Of a stretch of 64,000 nucleotides of DNA, positions 25,574 to 36,530 are shown piece after piece (the stretch's first letter is position 1; each line of letters starts with the position of its first letter). A program made the translations under genes and the position numbers. This DNA is from Actinomycetota bacterium (lineage in GTDB: Bacteria > Actinomycetota > Acidimicrobiia > Acidimicrobiales > AC-14). Under the pieces are notes generated by a model that saw only the letters and a program-made list of their open reading frames with translations, did no database searches and was not told where the DNA came from. Location of the stretch: contig VAWU01000013.1 of NCBI GenBank assembly GCA_005888325.1, positions 94,628 through 158,627 on the forward strand, written 5' to 3'.

Positions 25574-26595
25574 TGCTCGCCATCGACGTCACCACCTATG
25601 GGTGGACCACCGCGCTCAAGACCGGCGTCGTCCTCGCGGTCATCCCCGCGGCCGCCATCGTCCTCGGCTACACGTTCCTGCTGAAGATGATGAGCCACAT
25701 GCAGAGCCGGCTCGGGCCCATGGAGGCGGGGCCTCACGGCGTGCTGCAACTCCTCGCCGACGGGGTGAAGTTCATCCAGAAGGAGGACATCATCCCGGAC
25801 GAGGCCGACCGGCGGATCTTCGCCCTCGCGCCGCTCGTGGTGATCCTGTCGACGTTCCTGCTCTACATCGTCCTGCCCGCGGGGCCGCGTCTCATCGTCC
25901 AGGACCTCGACGTCGGCATCTTCTTCGCGCTGGCGGTGTCGTCGCTGTCGGTGATCGGCGTGCTGATGGCGGGGTGGTCCTCGGCCAACAAGTACTCGCT
26001 CCTCGGCGCGTTACGCGCCGCCGGCCAGCTCATCGCGTACGAGCTGCCGCTCGTGCTCGCCGTCATCGGGGTCGTCGTCCAGGCCGGCACGATGAGCATG
26101 CAGGGAATCGTCGCCGCCCAGGCCCACGGCGAGATCTTCGGGGTCGGCACGTTCGGCAACCCGTTCATCCTCACCCAGTTCGTGGGCTTCTTCCTCTTCC
26201 TCGTCGCGGCCCAGGCCGAGCTGACGCAGACGCCCTTCGACATGCCGGTGGCGGAATCGGAGCTGGTGGCCGGCTACATGACCGAGTACAGCGGCTTCCG
26301 GTTCCTCTTCTTCTTCATGGCCGAGTTCGGCACCGCCTTCGCGCTGGCCGCGATCGCCGCCACGCTGTTCCTCGGCGGGTGGTTCGTGCCGGGCGTGCAC
26401 GGTACCGCCGCCGACGTGCTCGGCCCCCTGGTGCTGGGTGCGAAGATCATGGTCGTCGCCTTCCTGATCTTCTGGATCCGCTTCACCTATCCCCGCTTCC
26501 GCGAGGACCAGCTCCAGACGTTCGCCTGGAAGTACCTCATCCCGCTGTCGCTGGTGAACATCGTCGTCACCGGCGTGCTGAAGGTGGTGCTGTAG
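25573..26595 (+). CDS. nuoH: Complex I subunit H (cluster 2)
   Basis: A 340-residue, eight-helix membrane subunit that follows nuoD directly, since E, F and G are missing. Signatures are SRLGPMEAGPHGVLQLLADG and AELTQTPFDMPVAESELVAG. In that loop the usual Arg is Gln and the first Glu of the EAE pair is Val, while the first NuoH keeps both. It starts with one base of overlap (TGATG). It forms the base of the quinone tunnel. Confidence 0.94.
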   Translation: MLAIDVTTYGWTTALKTGVVLAVIPAAAIVLGYTFLLKMMSHMQSRLGPMEAGPHGVLQLLADGVKFIQKEDIIPDEADRRIFALAPLVVILSTFLLYIVLPAGPRLIVQDLDVGIFFALAVSSLSVIGVLMAGWSSANKYSLLGALRAAGQLIAYELPLVLAVIGVVVQAGTMSMQGIVAAQAHGEIFGVGTFGNPFILTQFVGFFLFLVAAQAELTQTPFDMPVAESELVAGYMTEYSGFRFLFFFMAEFGTAFALAAIAATLFLGGWFVPGVHGTAADVLGPLVLGAKIMVVAFLIFWIRFTYPRFREDQLQTFAWKYLIPLSLVNIVVTGVLKVVL

Positions 26596-27069
26596 ATGCC
26601 CCAGCTCCCCGGGCTGGTCAAGGGCCTGGGCGTCACGTTCAAGACGATGCTCGCCGGCAACGTCACCGTGCAGTACCCGCACGTGAAGGAGGCGCCGCCG
26701 TCCCGGGCCCGAGGCGTGATCGCGCTGAAGGAGGAGAACTGCACGGTCTGCATGCTCTGCGCCCGGCAGTGCCCCGACTGGTGCATCTACATCGAGGGCC
26801 ACAAGGAGAAGCGACCCCCCCGACGCGAGGGGGGAAAGCCCCGAACGGTCAACGCCCTCGACCGCTTCGACATCGACTACGCGCTCTGCATGTACTGCGG
26901 CATCTGCGTGGAGGTGTGCCCGTTCGACGCTCTGTTCTGGACGCCGGAGTACGAATATTCCGAGCCCAAGATCGCGGACCTGCTCCACGACAAGGAGCGT
27001 CTCGGCGAGTGGATGCAGACCGTGCCCGAGCCGCTGCCGCTCGAGGCCGGCGCGGCGAAGAAGAAGTAG
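26596..27069 (+). CDS. nuoI: Complex I subunit I (cluster 2)
   Basis: A 157-residue 2[4Fe-4S] subunit with motifs [15 protein letters not shown] and [16 protein letters not shown] basic stretch ([14 protein letters not shown]) lies between them, and the C-terminus is basic (EAGAAKKK). It is shorter than the first NuoI. With NuoEFG absent, this subunit is the natural entry point for electrons from an outside donor such as a ferredoxin. That is an inference from other 11-subunit complexes. Confidence 0.94.
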   Translation: MPQLPGLVKGLGVTFKTMLAGNVTVQYPHVKEAPPSRARGVIALKEENCTVCMLCARQCPDWCIYIEGHKEKRPPRREGGKPRTVNALDRFDIDYALCMYCGICVEVCPFDALFWTPEYEYSEPKIADLLHDKERLGEWMQTVPEPLPLEAGAAKKK

Positions 27070-27073
27070 CCGG

Positions 27074-27577
27074 ATGGTCTTCGAGAACATCGTCTTCGGC
27101 ATGCTCGCGGCGGTGATGATCCTCGCCGCGTGGCGGCTGGTCACTACCCAGAACGTGGTGCGCGCCGCCCTCTTCCTGGTGATCGTGCTCGCGGGGGTGG
27201 CGGGTCAGTACGTCCTGCTGTCGGCCGAGTTCGTCTTCGCCGTGCAGATCGTCGTCTACATCGGGGCGATCGTCGTCCTCTTTCTCTTCGGCATCATGCT
27301 GACGCGCGCGCCGATCGGACGCGACGCCGGCCTCGACAACGACCAGAAGGCGCTCAGCGCGATCGTCGCGCTGTTCTTCCTCGGCGTGCTCGGCGTCGTG
27401 ATCGTGCAGGCGTGGGGTGACACCAAGCTCCAGTTCCCGAAGGACCCTGCGCTCCTGCCACGCGCCGCCGACCTGGGCGACGCGTTCCTCGGCCCGTACG
27501 TGGTTCCCTTCGAGGTGGTCTCAGTGCTTCTGCTCGCCGCGCTCGTGGGCGCCGTTGCGATCGCCCGGAGAGATTGA
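27074..27577 (+). CDS. nuoJ: Complex I subunit J (cluster 2)
   Basis: A 167-residue membrane subunit with five helices and the conserved [20 protein letters not shown] segment. ATG 27074 comes four bases after the nuoI stop. Normal for the family. Confidence 0.93.
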   Translation: MVFENIVFGMLAAVMILAAWRLVTTQNVVRAALFLVIVLAGVAGQYVLLSAEFVFAVQIVVYIGAIVVLFLFGIMLTRAPIGRDAGLDNDQKALSAIVALFFLGVLGVVIVQAWGDTKLQFPKDPALLPRAADLGDAFLGPYVVPFEVVSVLLLAALVGAVAIARRD

Positions 27578-27587
27578 GGGGAGCGAC

Positions 27588-27887
27588 GTGTACCTGAGCC
27601 AGTTCCTGCTCCTCGCGGCCGTGCTGTTCTGCATCGGCATCTACGGCGTGCTCGCGCGCCGCAACGCCGTGCTCGTGCTCATGTCGATCGAGCTCATGCT
27701 CAATGCCGTGAACATCAACCTGGTGGCCTTCGGCGCGTTCCGCCACAACGTGATCGGACAGGTGTTCGCCCTCTTCATCATCGCCATCGCCGCGGCCGAA
27801 GTCGGCGTCGGCCTCGCCATCGTCCTGCTCATCTACCGCAACCGAACGAGCATCGACCTCGACGAGGTCGATCTCATGAAGGGCTAG
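27588..27887 (+). CDS. nuoK: Complex I subunit K (cluster 2)
   Basis: A 99-residue, three-helix subunit. GTG 27588 follows GAGGGGAG. The membrane Glu is in [18 protein letters not shown] and the second in [17 protein letters not shown]. It ends DLMKG, much as the first NuoK ends SMLKG. Confidence 0.94.
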   Translation: MYLSQFLLLAAVLFCIGIYGVLARRNAVLVLMSIELMLNAVNINLVAFGAFRHNVIGQVFALFIIAIAAAEVGVGLAIVLLIYRNRTSIDLDEVDLMKG

Positions 27888-27898
27888 AGAGCGGCGCC

Positions 27899-29896
<1,998 letters not shown>

Positions 29897-29903
29897 GAGA
29901 CGA

Positions 29904-31463
29904 ATGAATTCCTTCGACAGCTGGGCGCTGAGCCTCGTCGTGTTCGTGCCGATGGTCGGCGTCGTCGCGATGATGGTCATCCCGCGCGCCCAGGAGACGG
30001 CGCTGAAAGCGACCGCGCTGCTGACGACCGTCGCCACCGCAGGCGTCGGCGTCTACCTGCTGGTCGGCTTCGACTACGGGAAGAGCCGAGCACTGCAGTT
30101 CGAGGTGAACAAGACCTGGATCGAGGTCATCAACAGCCGCTACCACGTCGGGCTCGACGGCATCTCGCTCCCGCTGCTCGCCCTGTCGATCCTCATCACC
30201 GTGCTGTGCGTCGTGTACTCATGGGACCACTTCCCCGAGCCGCACAACCCGAAGGCGTTTCTCATCCTCGTGCTCGTGCTGGAGACGGGCATGAACGGCA
30301 CGTTCGTGGCCCAGGACCTGATCCTCTTCTTCGTGTTCTTCGAGCTCGTGCTGCTGCCGATGTACTTCATGATCGGCGTGTGGGGCGGCCCCAACCGGCA
30401 GTACGCGGCGATCAAGTTCTTCCTGTTCACGCTCTTCGGCTCGGCGCTGATGATCCTCAGCTTCCTGGCCCTCTACTTCAAGGGCGGCAACACCTTCGAC
30501 ATGGTGAAGCTGGCCCAGATGCACGGCGACGGCATCGTGCACAGCACGCAACTGATCATCTTCGGGGGTCTCTTCGCGGGCTTCGCCATCAAGGTGCCGA
30601 TGTTCCCCTTCCACACCTGGCTGCCCGACGCCCACACCGAGGCCCCCACCGTGGGCTCGGTGATCCTCGCCGCGATCCTTTTGAAGCTCGGCACCTACGG
30701 CTTCGTGCGGATCGCCATCCCGATCCTTCCCGAGGCGGCGCGGTCGTGGGCGCCGTGGATCGGCGCGCTCGCGGTCGTCGGCATCATCTACGGCGCGCTC
30801 GGCTGTCTGGCCCAACGCGACATGAAACGCCTCATCGCGTTCTCGTCGGTGGCGCACATGGGCTTCGTGATGCTCGGCATCGCCACCCTCACCACCTTCG
30901 GCATCAACGCGGCGATCTTCGGCATGGTGGCCCACGGCCTCATCACCGGCATGCTGTTCTTCGTCGCCGGATCGATCGGTGAGCGCTACGAGACCCGCGA
31001 GATCTCCCGCCTCGGAGGCCTGCTGCTGCAGGCGCCGCGCCTCGGGTGGATCCTCGGCTTCTGCGCGATGGCCTCGCTCGGCCTGCCCGGCCTGGCCGGC
31101 TTCTGGGGTGAGTTCCCGGCCATCCTCTCTGCGTACCAGCCCGCGGCCGGGCTGTCCGAGCCCCTGTTCCGCGTCTACATGGTGGTCGCCTCGGTCGGCA
31201 CCGTGCTCGCGGCCGGCTACCTGCTGTGGATGCTCCAACGCGTCGCCTTCGGGATCGTGAAGCCCGAGTTCGAGCGCGCCCACGTGCACGACGTGCACGT
31301 GCCCGAGTACCTGGCGTGGGTGCCGATGCTCCTGCTCATCGTCGCCCTCGGCGTCTACCCGCACCTGCTCTTCCGCATGACCGACGACGCCGTGCAGCGC
31401 GTCACGGCCGATGTCCCCGCGAGGCCGGTGGGCACCATCACCGCGGCCGGGGCGCACCCGTGA
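29904..31463 (+). CDS. nuoM: Complex I subunit M (cluster 2)
   Basis: A 519-residue antiporter-like subunit. Motifs are LFFVFFELVLLPMYFMIGVW (Glu) and FAIKVPMFPFHTWLPDAHTE (Lys). GTAGGAGACGA precedes ATG 29904. The stop overlaps the nuoN start as GTGA. Confidence 0.94.
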   Translation: MNSFDSWALSLVVFVPMVGVVAMMVIPRAQETALKATALLTTVATAGVGVYLLVGFDYGKSRALQFEVNKTWIEVINSRYHVGLDGISLPLLALSILITVLCVVYSWDHFPEPHNPKAFLILVLVLETGMNGTFVAQDLILFFVFFELVLLPMYFMIGVWGGPNRQYAAIKFFLFTLFGSALMILSFLALYFKGGNTFDMVKLAQMHGDGIVHSTQLIIFGGLFAGFAIKVPMFPFHTWLPDAHTEAPTVGSVILAAILLKLGTYGFVRIAIPILPEAARSWAPWIGALAVVGIIYGALGCLAQRDMKRLIAFSSVAHMGFVMLGIATLTTFGINAAIFGMVAHGLITGMLFFVAGSIGERYETREISRLGGLLLQAPRLGWILGFCAMASLGLPGLAGFWGEFPAILSAYQPAAGLSEPLFRVYMVVASVGTVLAAGYLLWMLQRVAFGIVKPEFERAHVHDVHVPEYLAWVPMLLLIVALGVYPHLLFRMTDDAVQRVTADVPARPVGTITAAGAHP

Positions 31464-32974
31464 CGATCTTCGCCGCCGCAGCACAGAAGCCGTTCATCGC
31501 GCCCCACCTCGACTACCACGCGCTCGCACCCGAGATCATCCTGGCGGCGACGCTCGCCCTCGTGCTCATCGCGGACCTCTTCCTCGACGATCGGCACCGG
31601 TGGCTGCTGGCGAACCTGACGGGCCTCGGGCTGCTCGCCGCGCTCGTCCCCATCGTCACGCTCGCGCTGAGCGACGACCGCGTGCGCTCGATGGTCGGAG
31701 GCGCGTACGTCGTCGACGACTTCAGCCTCGTCCTCAAGGCGCTGTTCCTCGTCACCGGGTACGTAGTTGTTCTCATGGCGACGAACTACGTGGAGGAGGG
31801 CGACTACTACCAGGGCGAGTTCTACTTCCTGCTGCTGTGCTCGCTGTTGGGCATGGTCGTGATGTCGTCGGCCCGCGACCTCGTCACCATCTTCGTGGCC
31901 CTGGAGACGCTCTCGATCCCCGCCTACCTGTTGGCGGGTTGGCGCAAACGCGACCTCAAGAGCAACGAAGCGTCGATGAAGTACTACCTGCTGGGGGTGT
32001 TGGCCTCGGCGGTGATGCTCTACGGGATGTCGCTCGTGTACGGCTACACGGGCAGCACGGTGCTCACCGAGATCGGGCAGCGGGTGAGCGGCAACATCAC
32101 CGACCAACCGGTCATCACGGTCGGCATCTTCTTCATCGTGGTGGGCTTCGCCTTCAAGGTCTCGGCGGTGCCGTTCCACTTCTGGGCCCCCGACACCTAC
32201 GAAGGGGCGCCGACGCCCGTCACCGCGTTCCTCTCCGTGGCGTCCAAAACCGGAGGCTTCGTCGCCCTCCTCCAGTTGATCTACGTCGGCTTCCTCGGTC
32301 GCGACGACGTGTGGGGCCCGTTGTTCTGGGTGCTGGCTGCGCTGTCGATGACGATCGGCAACCTGATCGCCCTGCGCCAGACCAACATCGTGCGCCTGCT
32401 GGCGTACTCGTCGATCGCGCAGGCCGGCTACATCCTGGTCCCGTTCGCCGTCGCGGGTGCCAACCCGAAGGCGGCGGAGAGCGCGATCACCGCGTCGGTC
32501 GTGTACCTGCTCATCTACGCGGCGATGAACCTGGGCGCCTTCGCGGTCGTCATCGCGGTCGCGCGCAAGACCCGTTCGGGCGAGATCGCCTCCTACGGCG
32601 GTCTCTTCCAGTACGCGCCCGGCCTCACGGTCCTCATGACGATCTTCCTGTTCTCGCTCGCCGGGGTCCCGCCGTTGGCCGGGTGGCTCGCCAAGCTGGT
32701 CATCTTCCGGGCGGTGCTCGACGCCGGGACCGGCCCGGCGGTCGCGCTCGGCATCGTCGCGGCCGTCAACTCCGTGATCGCGCTCTTCTATTACGCGGCG
32801 GTGGCCAAGGAGATGTGGATGAACCCCGTCCCCGACGGCGACACCACCGTCGTGCGGGTCCCGCCTCCGTTGCTCGCCGCCCTCGGGCTGACCGCAGTGG
32901 TGGTCATCGCCGTCGGGATCTACCCGCAGGCGTTCGCGCACTTCGGGGACCTGGCGGCAACATTGGTCAGGTAG
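31460..32974 (+). CDS. nuoN: Complex I subunit N (cluster 2)
   Basis: A 504-residue antiporter-like subunit. GTG 31460 overlaps the nuoM stop. Motifs are IFVALETLSIPAYLLAGWRK and AFKVSAVPFHFWAPDTYEGA. It is the last complex I gene of the second operon. Its TAG stop overlaps a GTG that would start the methyltransferase gene if that gene is intact. Confidence 0.94.
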   Translation: MTIFAAAAQKPFIAPHLDYHALAPEIILAATLALVLIADLFLDDRHRWLLANLTGLGLLAALVPIVTLALSDDRVRSMVGGAYVVDDFSLVLKALFLVTGYVVVLMATNYVEEGDYYQGEFYFLLLCSLLGMVVMSSARDLVTIFVALETLSIPAYLLAGWRKRDLKSNEASMKYYLLGVLASAVMLYGMSLVYGYTGSTVLTEIGQRVSGNITDQPVITVGIFFIVVGFAFKVSAVPFHFWAPDTYEGAPTPVTAFLSVASKTGGFVALLQLIYVGFLGRDDVWGPLFWVLAALSMTIGNLIALRQTNIVRLLAYSSIAQAGYILVPFAVAGANPKAAESAITASVVYLLIYAAMNLGAFAVVIAVARKTRSGEIASYGGLFQYAPGLTVLMTIFLFSLAGVPPLAGWLAKLVIFRAVLDAGTGPAVALGIVAAVNSVIALFYYAAVAKEMWMNPVPDGDTTVVRVPPPLLAALGLTAVVVIAVGIYPQAFAHFGDLAATLVR

Positions 32975-34112
32975 TGGCATCGCCGGGGAAGTAGCGGCCC
33001 TCGTCGCCGAGCGGGTCCGCCGCCTCGGTCCTCTGCGCTTCGACGAGCTGGTCGAGCTGGCGCTCTACCACCACGAGGCCGGCTTCTACGGGCGGGGCGG
33101 GCACGCCGGGCGCGGCGGCGGCGACTTCATCACCAGTCCCGAGGTGGGCCCGCTCTTCGGGGCCGTGCTGGCCCGGGCACTGGACGCGTGGTGGGACGAG
33201 CTCGACCGGCCCGACCCGTTCGTGGTCGTCGAGGCGGGCGCCGGCGCGGGGACGCTCGCACGCGCCGTCCTCGACGCGCGGCCGTCGTGTGCGATCGCGC
33301 TGCGCTATGTCCTGGTCGAACGCTCGCTCGTCCTGCGCCGCCGCCAGGCGGAACGGCTCTCGCTGGAGCCCGCCCGCCTCGCGCTCGGGCCCGTCGGCCC
33401 CGACGACCCCGACCTCGGGCGCCGGCCCATCGCCGGTCTCGGGCCCCTCGTCACCGCGCTGGCCGAGCTGCCGGCCGGACCCTTCACCGGCGTCGTCCTC
33501 GCCAACGAGCTGCTCGACAACCTCGCGTTCCGGCTGCTCGAGCGCACGCACGAGGGCTGGGCCGAGGTGCGCGTCGGCGAGCGGCTCGACGAGGTGGTGG
33601 TACCGGCCGAGGCCGACGTGGCCGCCGAGGCGCGTCACCTCGTCCCCGACGCCGAGGCCGGTGCGCGCATCCCGCTCCAGCAGCAGGCCCAGGCCTGGTT
33701 GCGCCAGGCGCTGGCCGCGCTTTGGGCCGGGCGGGTCGTGATGGTGGACTACGCGGACGACACCGCATCGCTCGCGCGGCGACCGTGGACCACGTGGGTG
33801 CGCACCTACCGCGCCCACGGCCTCGGCGGCCACCCGCTCGAGCACCTGGGGGAGCAGGACCTGACGTGCGAGGTCGCCGTCGACCAGCTCTCCCACGTGC
33901 GCGTCCCTTCCGCCGACCGCAGCCAGGCCGAGTTCCTGCGCGCCCACGGCCTCGAATCGCTCGTCGCCGCCGCGCGCGACGCCTGGCTGGCGCGTGCCCA
34001 CGTCGGTGACCTCGAGGCGCTGAAGCACCGCAGCCGGATCGCAGAGGCGCAGGCGCTCTGCGATCCGTCGGGCCTGGGCGGGTTCAGGGTGCTCGAGTGG
34101 GAGGTGGGCTGA
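32974..34112 (+). CDS. MidA/NDUFAF7-type SAM-dependent methyltransferase with probable frameshift
   Basis: From 33000 on, the frame reads as a MidA-family methyltransferase: GDFITSPEVGPLFGAVLARA, a SAM-binding glycine motif VVVEAGAGAGTLARAVL, VVLANELLDNLAFRLLER, VVMVDYADD and LGEQDLTCEVAVDQLS. The frame has no ATG, GTG or TTG between an upstream stop at 32889 and GTG 33144, which would remove the first motif. GTG 32974 overlaps the nuoN stop but is one frame off; one extra G in the run at 32985-32988 would join them. The mitochondrial relative NDUFAF7 methylates the NuoD homologue. The gene could be a pseudogene, a sequencing error or use an unusual start. Confidence 0.8.
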
Positions 34113-34168
34113 GGCGAGCGTCCGCGCTGCGGGCGTCCCTTCGGTTCCAACGTCCCGAGCAAATCCAC

Positions 34169-36160
34169 CTAGTACGGCGACGCACACCAGTGATTCGCGA
34201 GCGTTGCGATCGACTCGATGAGGCAGAACGTGTTCTGGTCGACACGCCATGAGCCGTCGCGCAGGATCGCCCAAGCGCGCGCCTGGCCCGGGACCTTCTC
34301 GCCGCCGACGCTGACGTGAAGACTCGCCACTGCGAGCTTCGCACTCAAGAAGTGGATGCCGTCGACCCGCGCGTCGACGTCACCGAGTGCCTTCTCGTAT
34401 GCGGAGCGGTTGGCGCGCTCCTTGGCCAGGACGCTCGCACCGTCCTCGACCGTGGCGAACGCGGCATCGACGTCGAGCGCGCGCACGAAGGCCTGCTCGA
34501 TGTCGCGCCGGGCCCCGGCCTGATCCGCGGGCGGCGGTCCGGTGGTGAGGTCGGCGATCGAGGGCACCAGCCCGTTCGGACAGACGAAGGCGCCGAGGCC
34601 GAAGGGTTCGGGGTGGCAGTGGGGACCGAAGCCCCGCACCGCCACGTTGAGCACGCTCAGCAGCGAGAGCAGCGACTGGCGGGGGAAGATCAGGGCCACG
34701 GCGTCGGCTCCCAGGGCGCGACAGCTCGTGACCCGGGGCGCCGCGTAGTCGCAGTAGTGGGGGCCGACGCCCTGGAGCACTGCCGCTGCCCGCATCCGAC
34801 CCCGTTCCTCGTACAGGCGCCATGTCCGGCGCTCCAGCCCGGGCAGGAGCGTGTCCATGTGCCTGTAGTCCAGCGCCCCGCAGCCGTAGGCGAGGGGTTT
34901 GTCGGTGATGAACACGGTGACCGACGCCTCCACCCGTGCGGCGCCGGCGCGCAGGCGCCGGCACTCGCGCTCCAGGGTCTTGACCCGGGTGGAGAAGCCG
35001 TAAGCCGAGATGGTGGCGTCGTCGCGCAGGCGCACCACCCGGTGCTGGTAGTCCCCCTGGCGCAGGCCCACCGACACCAGCGCCAGGGAGACGAGGCCCG
35101 CCACGGCCGCGCCCGGTGCCGCCCGGGGCAGGCGCAGTCGCCGCAGCGCACCGCTCTCGACCACCAGGAACCCCAGGAACCACAGCCCGTAGGGCAGGGT
35201 GGCGAAGATGCGCGCCGGAGACAGGAACTGGCCCAAGTCAAAGAGGCTCTTGGGCGTGGCCATGCCCCAGACGAGGAGCGCGGGCAGCGTTAGCGCGGGG
35301 AGGATGTAGGTGATGCGCCCGCTCAGGGCCACCAGGGCCAGCAGCGCCGCCAGAAGCACCAGCGCCGTGGGCCAGAGGTGTGCCACCTCCAGGCCGAACA
35401 GGGCGAAGAAGCGATCCAGGCGCCCGAGGTTGTCCCCCAGGGTGGCGAGGCTGGGGCGCACCGAGGCCTGGCCGAAGACGTCGTAGTCCGGGTGGGCTCG
35501 GTAGAACGACCACTTCCAGCCCAGATAGGCGAGGGGCACCACCGCCCCCAGCGCCAGCGCCCCCGCCCTCGCCCGGTTCGGGGGGTGGGCGAGCAGGCTC
35601 CAGGCCCCTACCGGCACCGCCACCAGGGCGCCGCTGGGGTCGAGCGCCACCCCCAGGCCGAGCAGGGCCCACCCCCCGGCCTCGGCCCGCCCGGGGCGGG
35701 CGATGAGCACCGCCGCCCCCGCCACCACCAAGAAGTGCGCCCCCTGGTAGGTGGCGACGGTGGAGACCACAAAGGTGTAGTAGGCCGACAGCAGGGCCGG
35801 CGCGGCCACCGCCGCCACCGCCAGGCCCACCCGGCCCCGCCGCCAGGCGGCCAGGGCGAGGGCGAACCAGCCCCCTAAAGCCAGCAGGGCCCAGACCAAC
35901 AGGGTGGCGGAGCCGATACCCATGCCCAGGCGACGGAGCACCTCCATGGGCAGCGCCTCAATGTTGGAGCCATAGGTCTGGCCGTAGACGTTGGGCCCGC
36001 GGAGGTGGCCCGCCCCGAACTCCCGGGCGGTGAACCACATCAGGGTCACGTCCGCGTTGGTTGCGGTGCGCGCCACCAGCCGCGCGAGCCGCACGTGCTC
36101 GAAGGTGGCCGCGACCGCCAGCACCAGGAGGACGAGCTTCGTGCGCAGCCCCGGCCGCAT
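34169..36160 (-). CDS. Large polytopic membrane protein, unknown function
   Basis: 663 residues from ATG 36160 (RPGLRTKLVLLVLAVAATFEH); an upstream ATG at 36232 would add a low-complexity leader. About ten membrane helices span residues 8-380, after which a soluble region of about 280 residues holds Cys-containing segments (VGPHYCDYAAPRVTSC, CHPEPFGLGAFVCPNG). The helix layout, with a long first external loop (MWFTAREFGAGHLRGPNVYG), recalls GT-C-type glycosyltransferases, but I see no diagnostic motif. The membrane half prefers GGG, CTG and GTG codons, while the soluble C-terminal part prefers GTC, CTC and GAC. It converges on the methyltransferase gene. Confidence 0.7.
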   Translation of the reverse strand: MRPGLRTKLVLLVLAVAATFEHVRLARLVARTATNADVTLMWFTAREFGAGHLRGPNVYGQTYGSNIEALPMEVLRRLGMGIGSATLLVWALLALGGWFALALAAWRRGRVGLAVAAVAAPALLSAYYTFVVSTVATYQGAHFLVVAGAAVLIARPGRAEAGGWALLGLGVALDPSGALVAVPVGAWSLLAHPPNRARAGALALGAVVPLAYLGWKWSFYRAHPDYDVFGQASVRPSLATLGDNLGRLDRFFALFGLEVAHLWPTALVLLAALLALVALSGRITYILPALTLPALLVWGMATPKSLFDLGQFLSPARIFATLPYGLWFLGFLVVESGALRRLRLPRAAPGAAVAGLVSLALVSVGLRQGDYQHRVVRLRDDATISAYGFSTRVKTLERECRRLRAGAARVEASVTVFITDKPLAYGCGALDYRHMDTLLPGLERRTWRLYEERGRMRAAAVLQGVGPHYCDYAAPRVTSCRALGADAVALIFPRQSLLSLLSVLNVAVRGFGPHCHPEPFGLGAFVCPNGLVPSIADLTTGPPPADQAGARRDIEQAFVRALDVDAAFATVEDGASVLAKERANRSAYEKALGDVDARVDGIHFLSAKLAVASLHVSVGGEKVPGQARAWAILRDGSWRVDQNTFCLIESIATLANHWCASPY

Positions 36161-36270
36161 GCTCACGCGAACGGGTTCACCCGGCGGTGAGCGCAGTGCA
36201 ATCTTCGTGGAAGTGGAGGAAGGCGACGCCACCGCGATCGAACACCCCGTCCTGAGGGCCGCGTACGAAG

Positions 36271-36296
36271 CTCCATCCTAAGGACGGTGTAAGGAA
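36271..36296 (+). repeat. 26-bp direct repeat, copy A
   Basis: CTCCATCCTAAG, then four differing bases within GACGGT, then GTAAGGAA. It matches copy B at 36473-36498 in 22 of 26 positions, in the same orientation, 202 bases apart. Confidence 0.75.
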
Positions 36297-36472
36297 GGGG
36301 CCATTCATTCCCGGCGTGGGCGAGACGGGGCGCGGCGAAGTGGGTCTCCCGAAGGGACGCCCGACCGGCGCTCCCCGGCACCGCCGCAAGCTCGGTCGTC
36401 CCAGTCCCCACACCGTCTGCCGCCTCCGCGATCCGCGTGGAAGCGGTGCACCCGAAGAACAGCCGAAGAAGG

Positions 36473-36498
36473 CTCCATCCTAAGAACACCGTAAGGAA
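36473..36498 (+). repeat. 26-bp direct repeat, copy B
   Basis: CTCCATCCTAAG, AACACC, GTAAGGAA. It lies just upstream of the candidate -10 box (36519) of the dehydrogenase gene, where an operator or a -35 substitute could sit. Confidence 0.75.
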
Positions 36499-36530
36499 AT
36501 TGCCATCCAGGTGCGTCGTAGGCTCACGCC

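Larger units (their letters stand above)
36161..36530. other. 370-base divergent intergenic region with a direct repeat
   Basis: It separates the membrane protein (left) from the alcohol dehydrogenase (right). Apart from two imperfect 26-base repeats (entered separately) I find no gene. TAGGCT at 36519-36524 would place a transcription start about seven bases on, at the dehydrogenase GTG, suggesting a leaderless message. No convincing -35 is visible. Confidence 0.6.
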
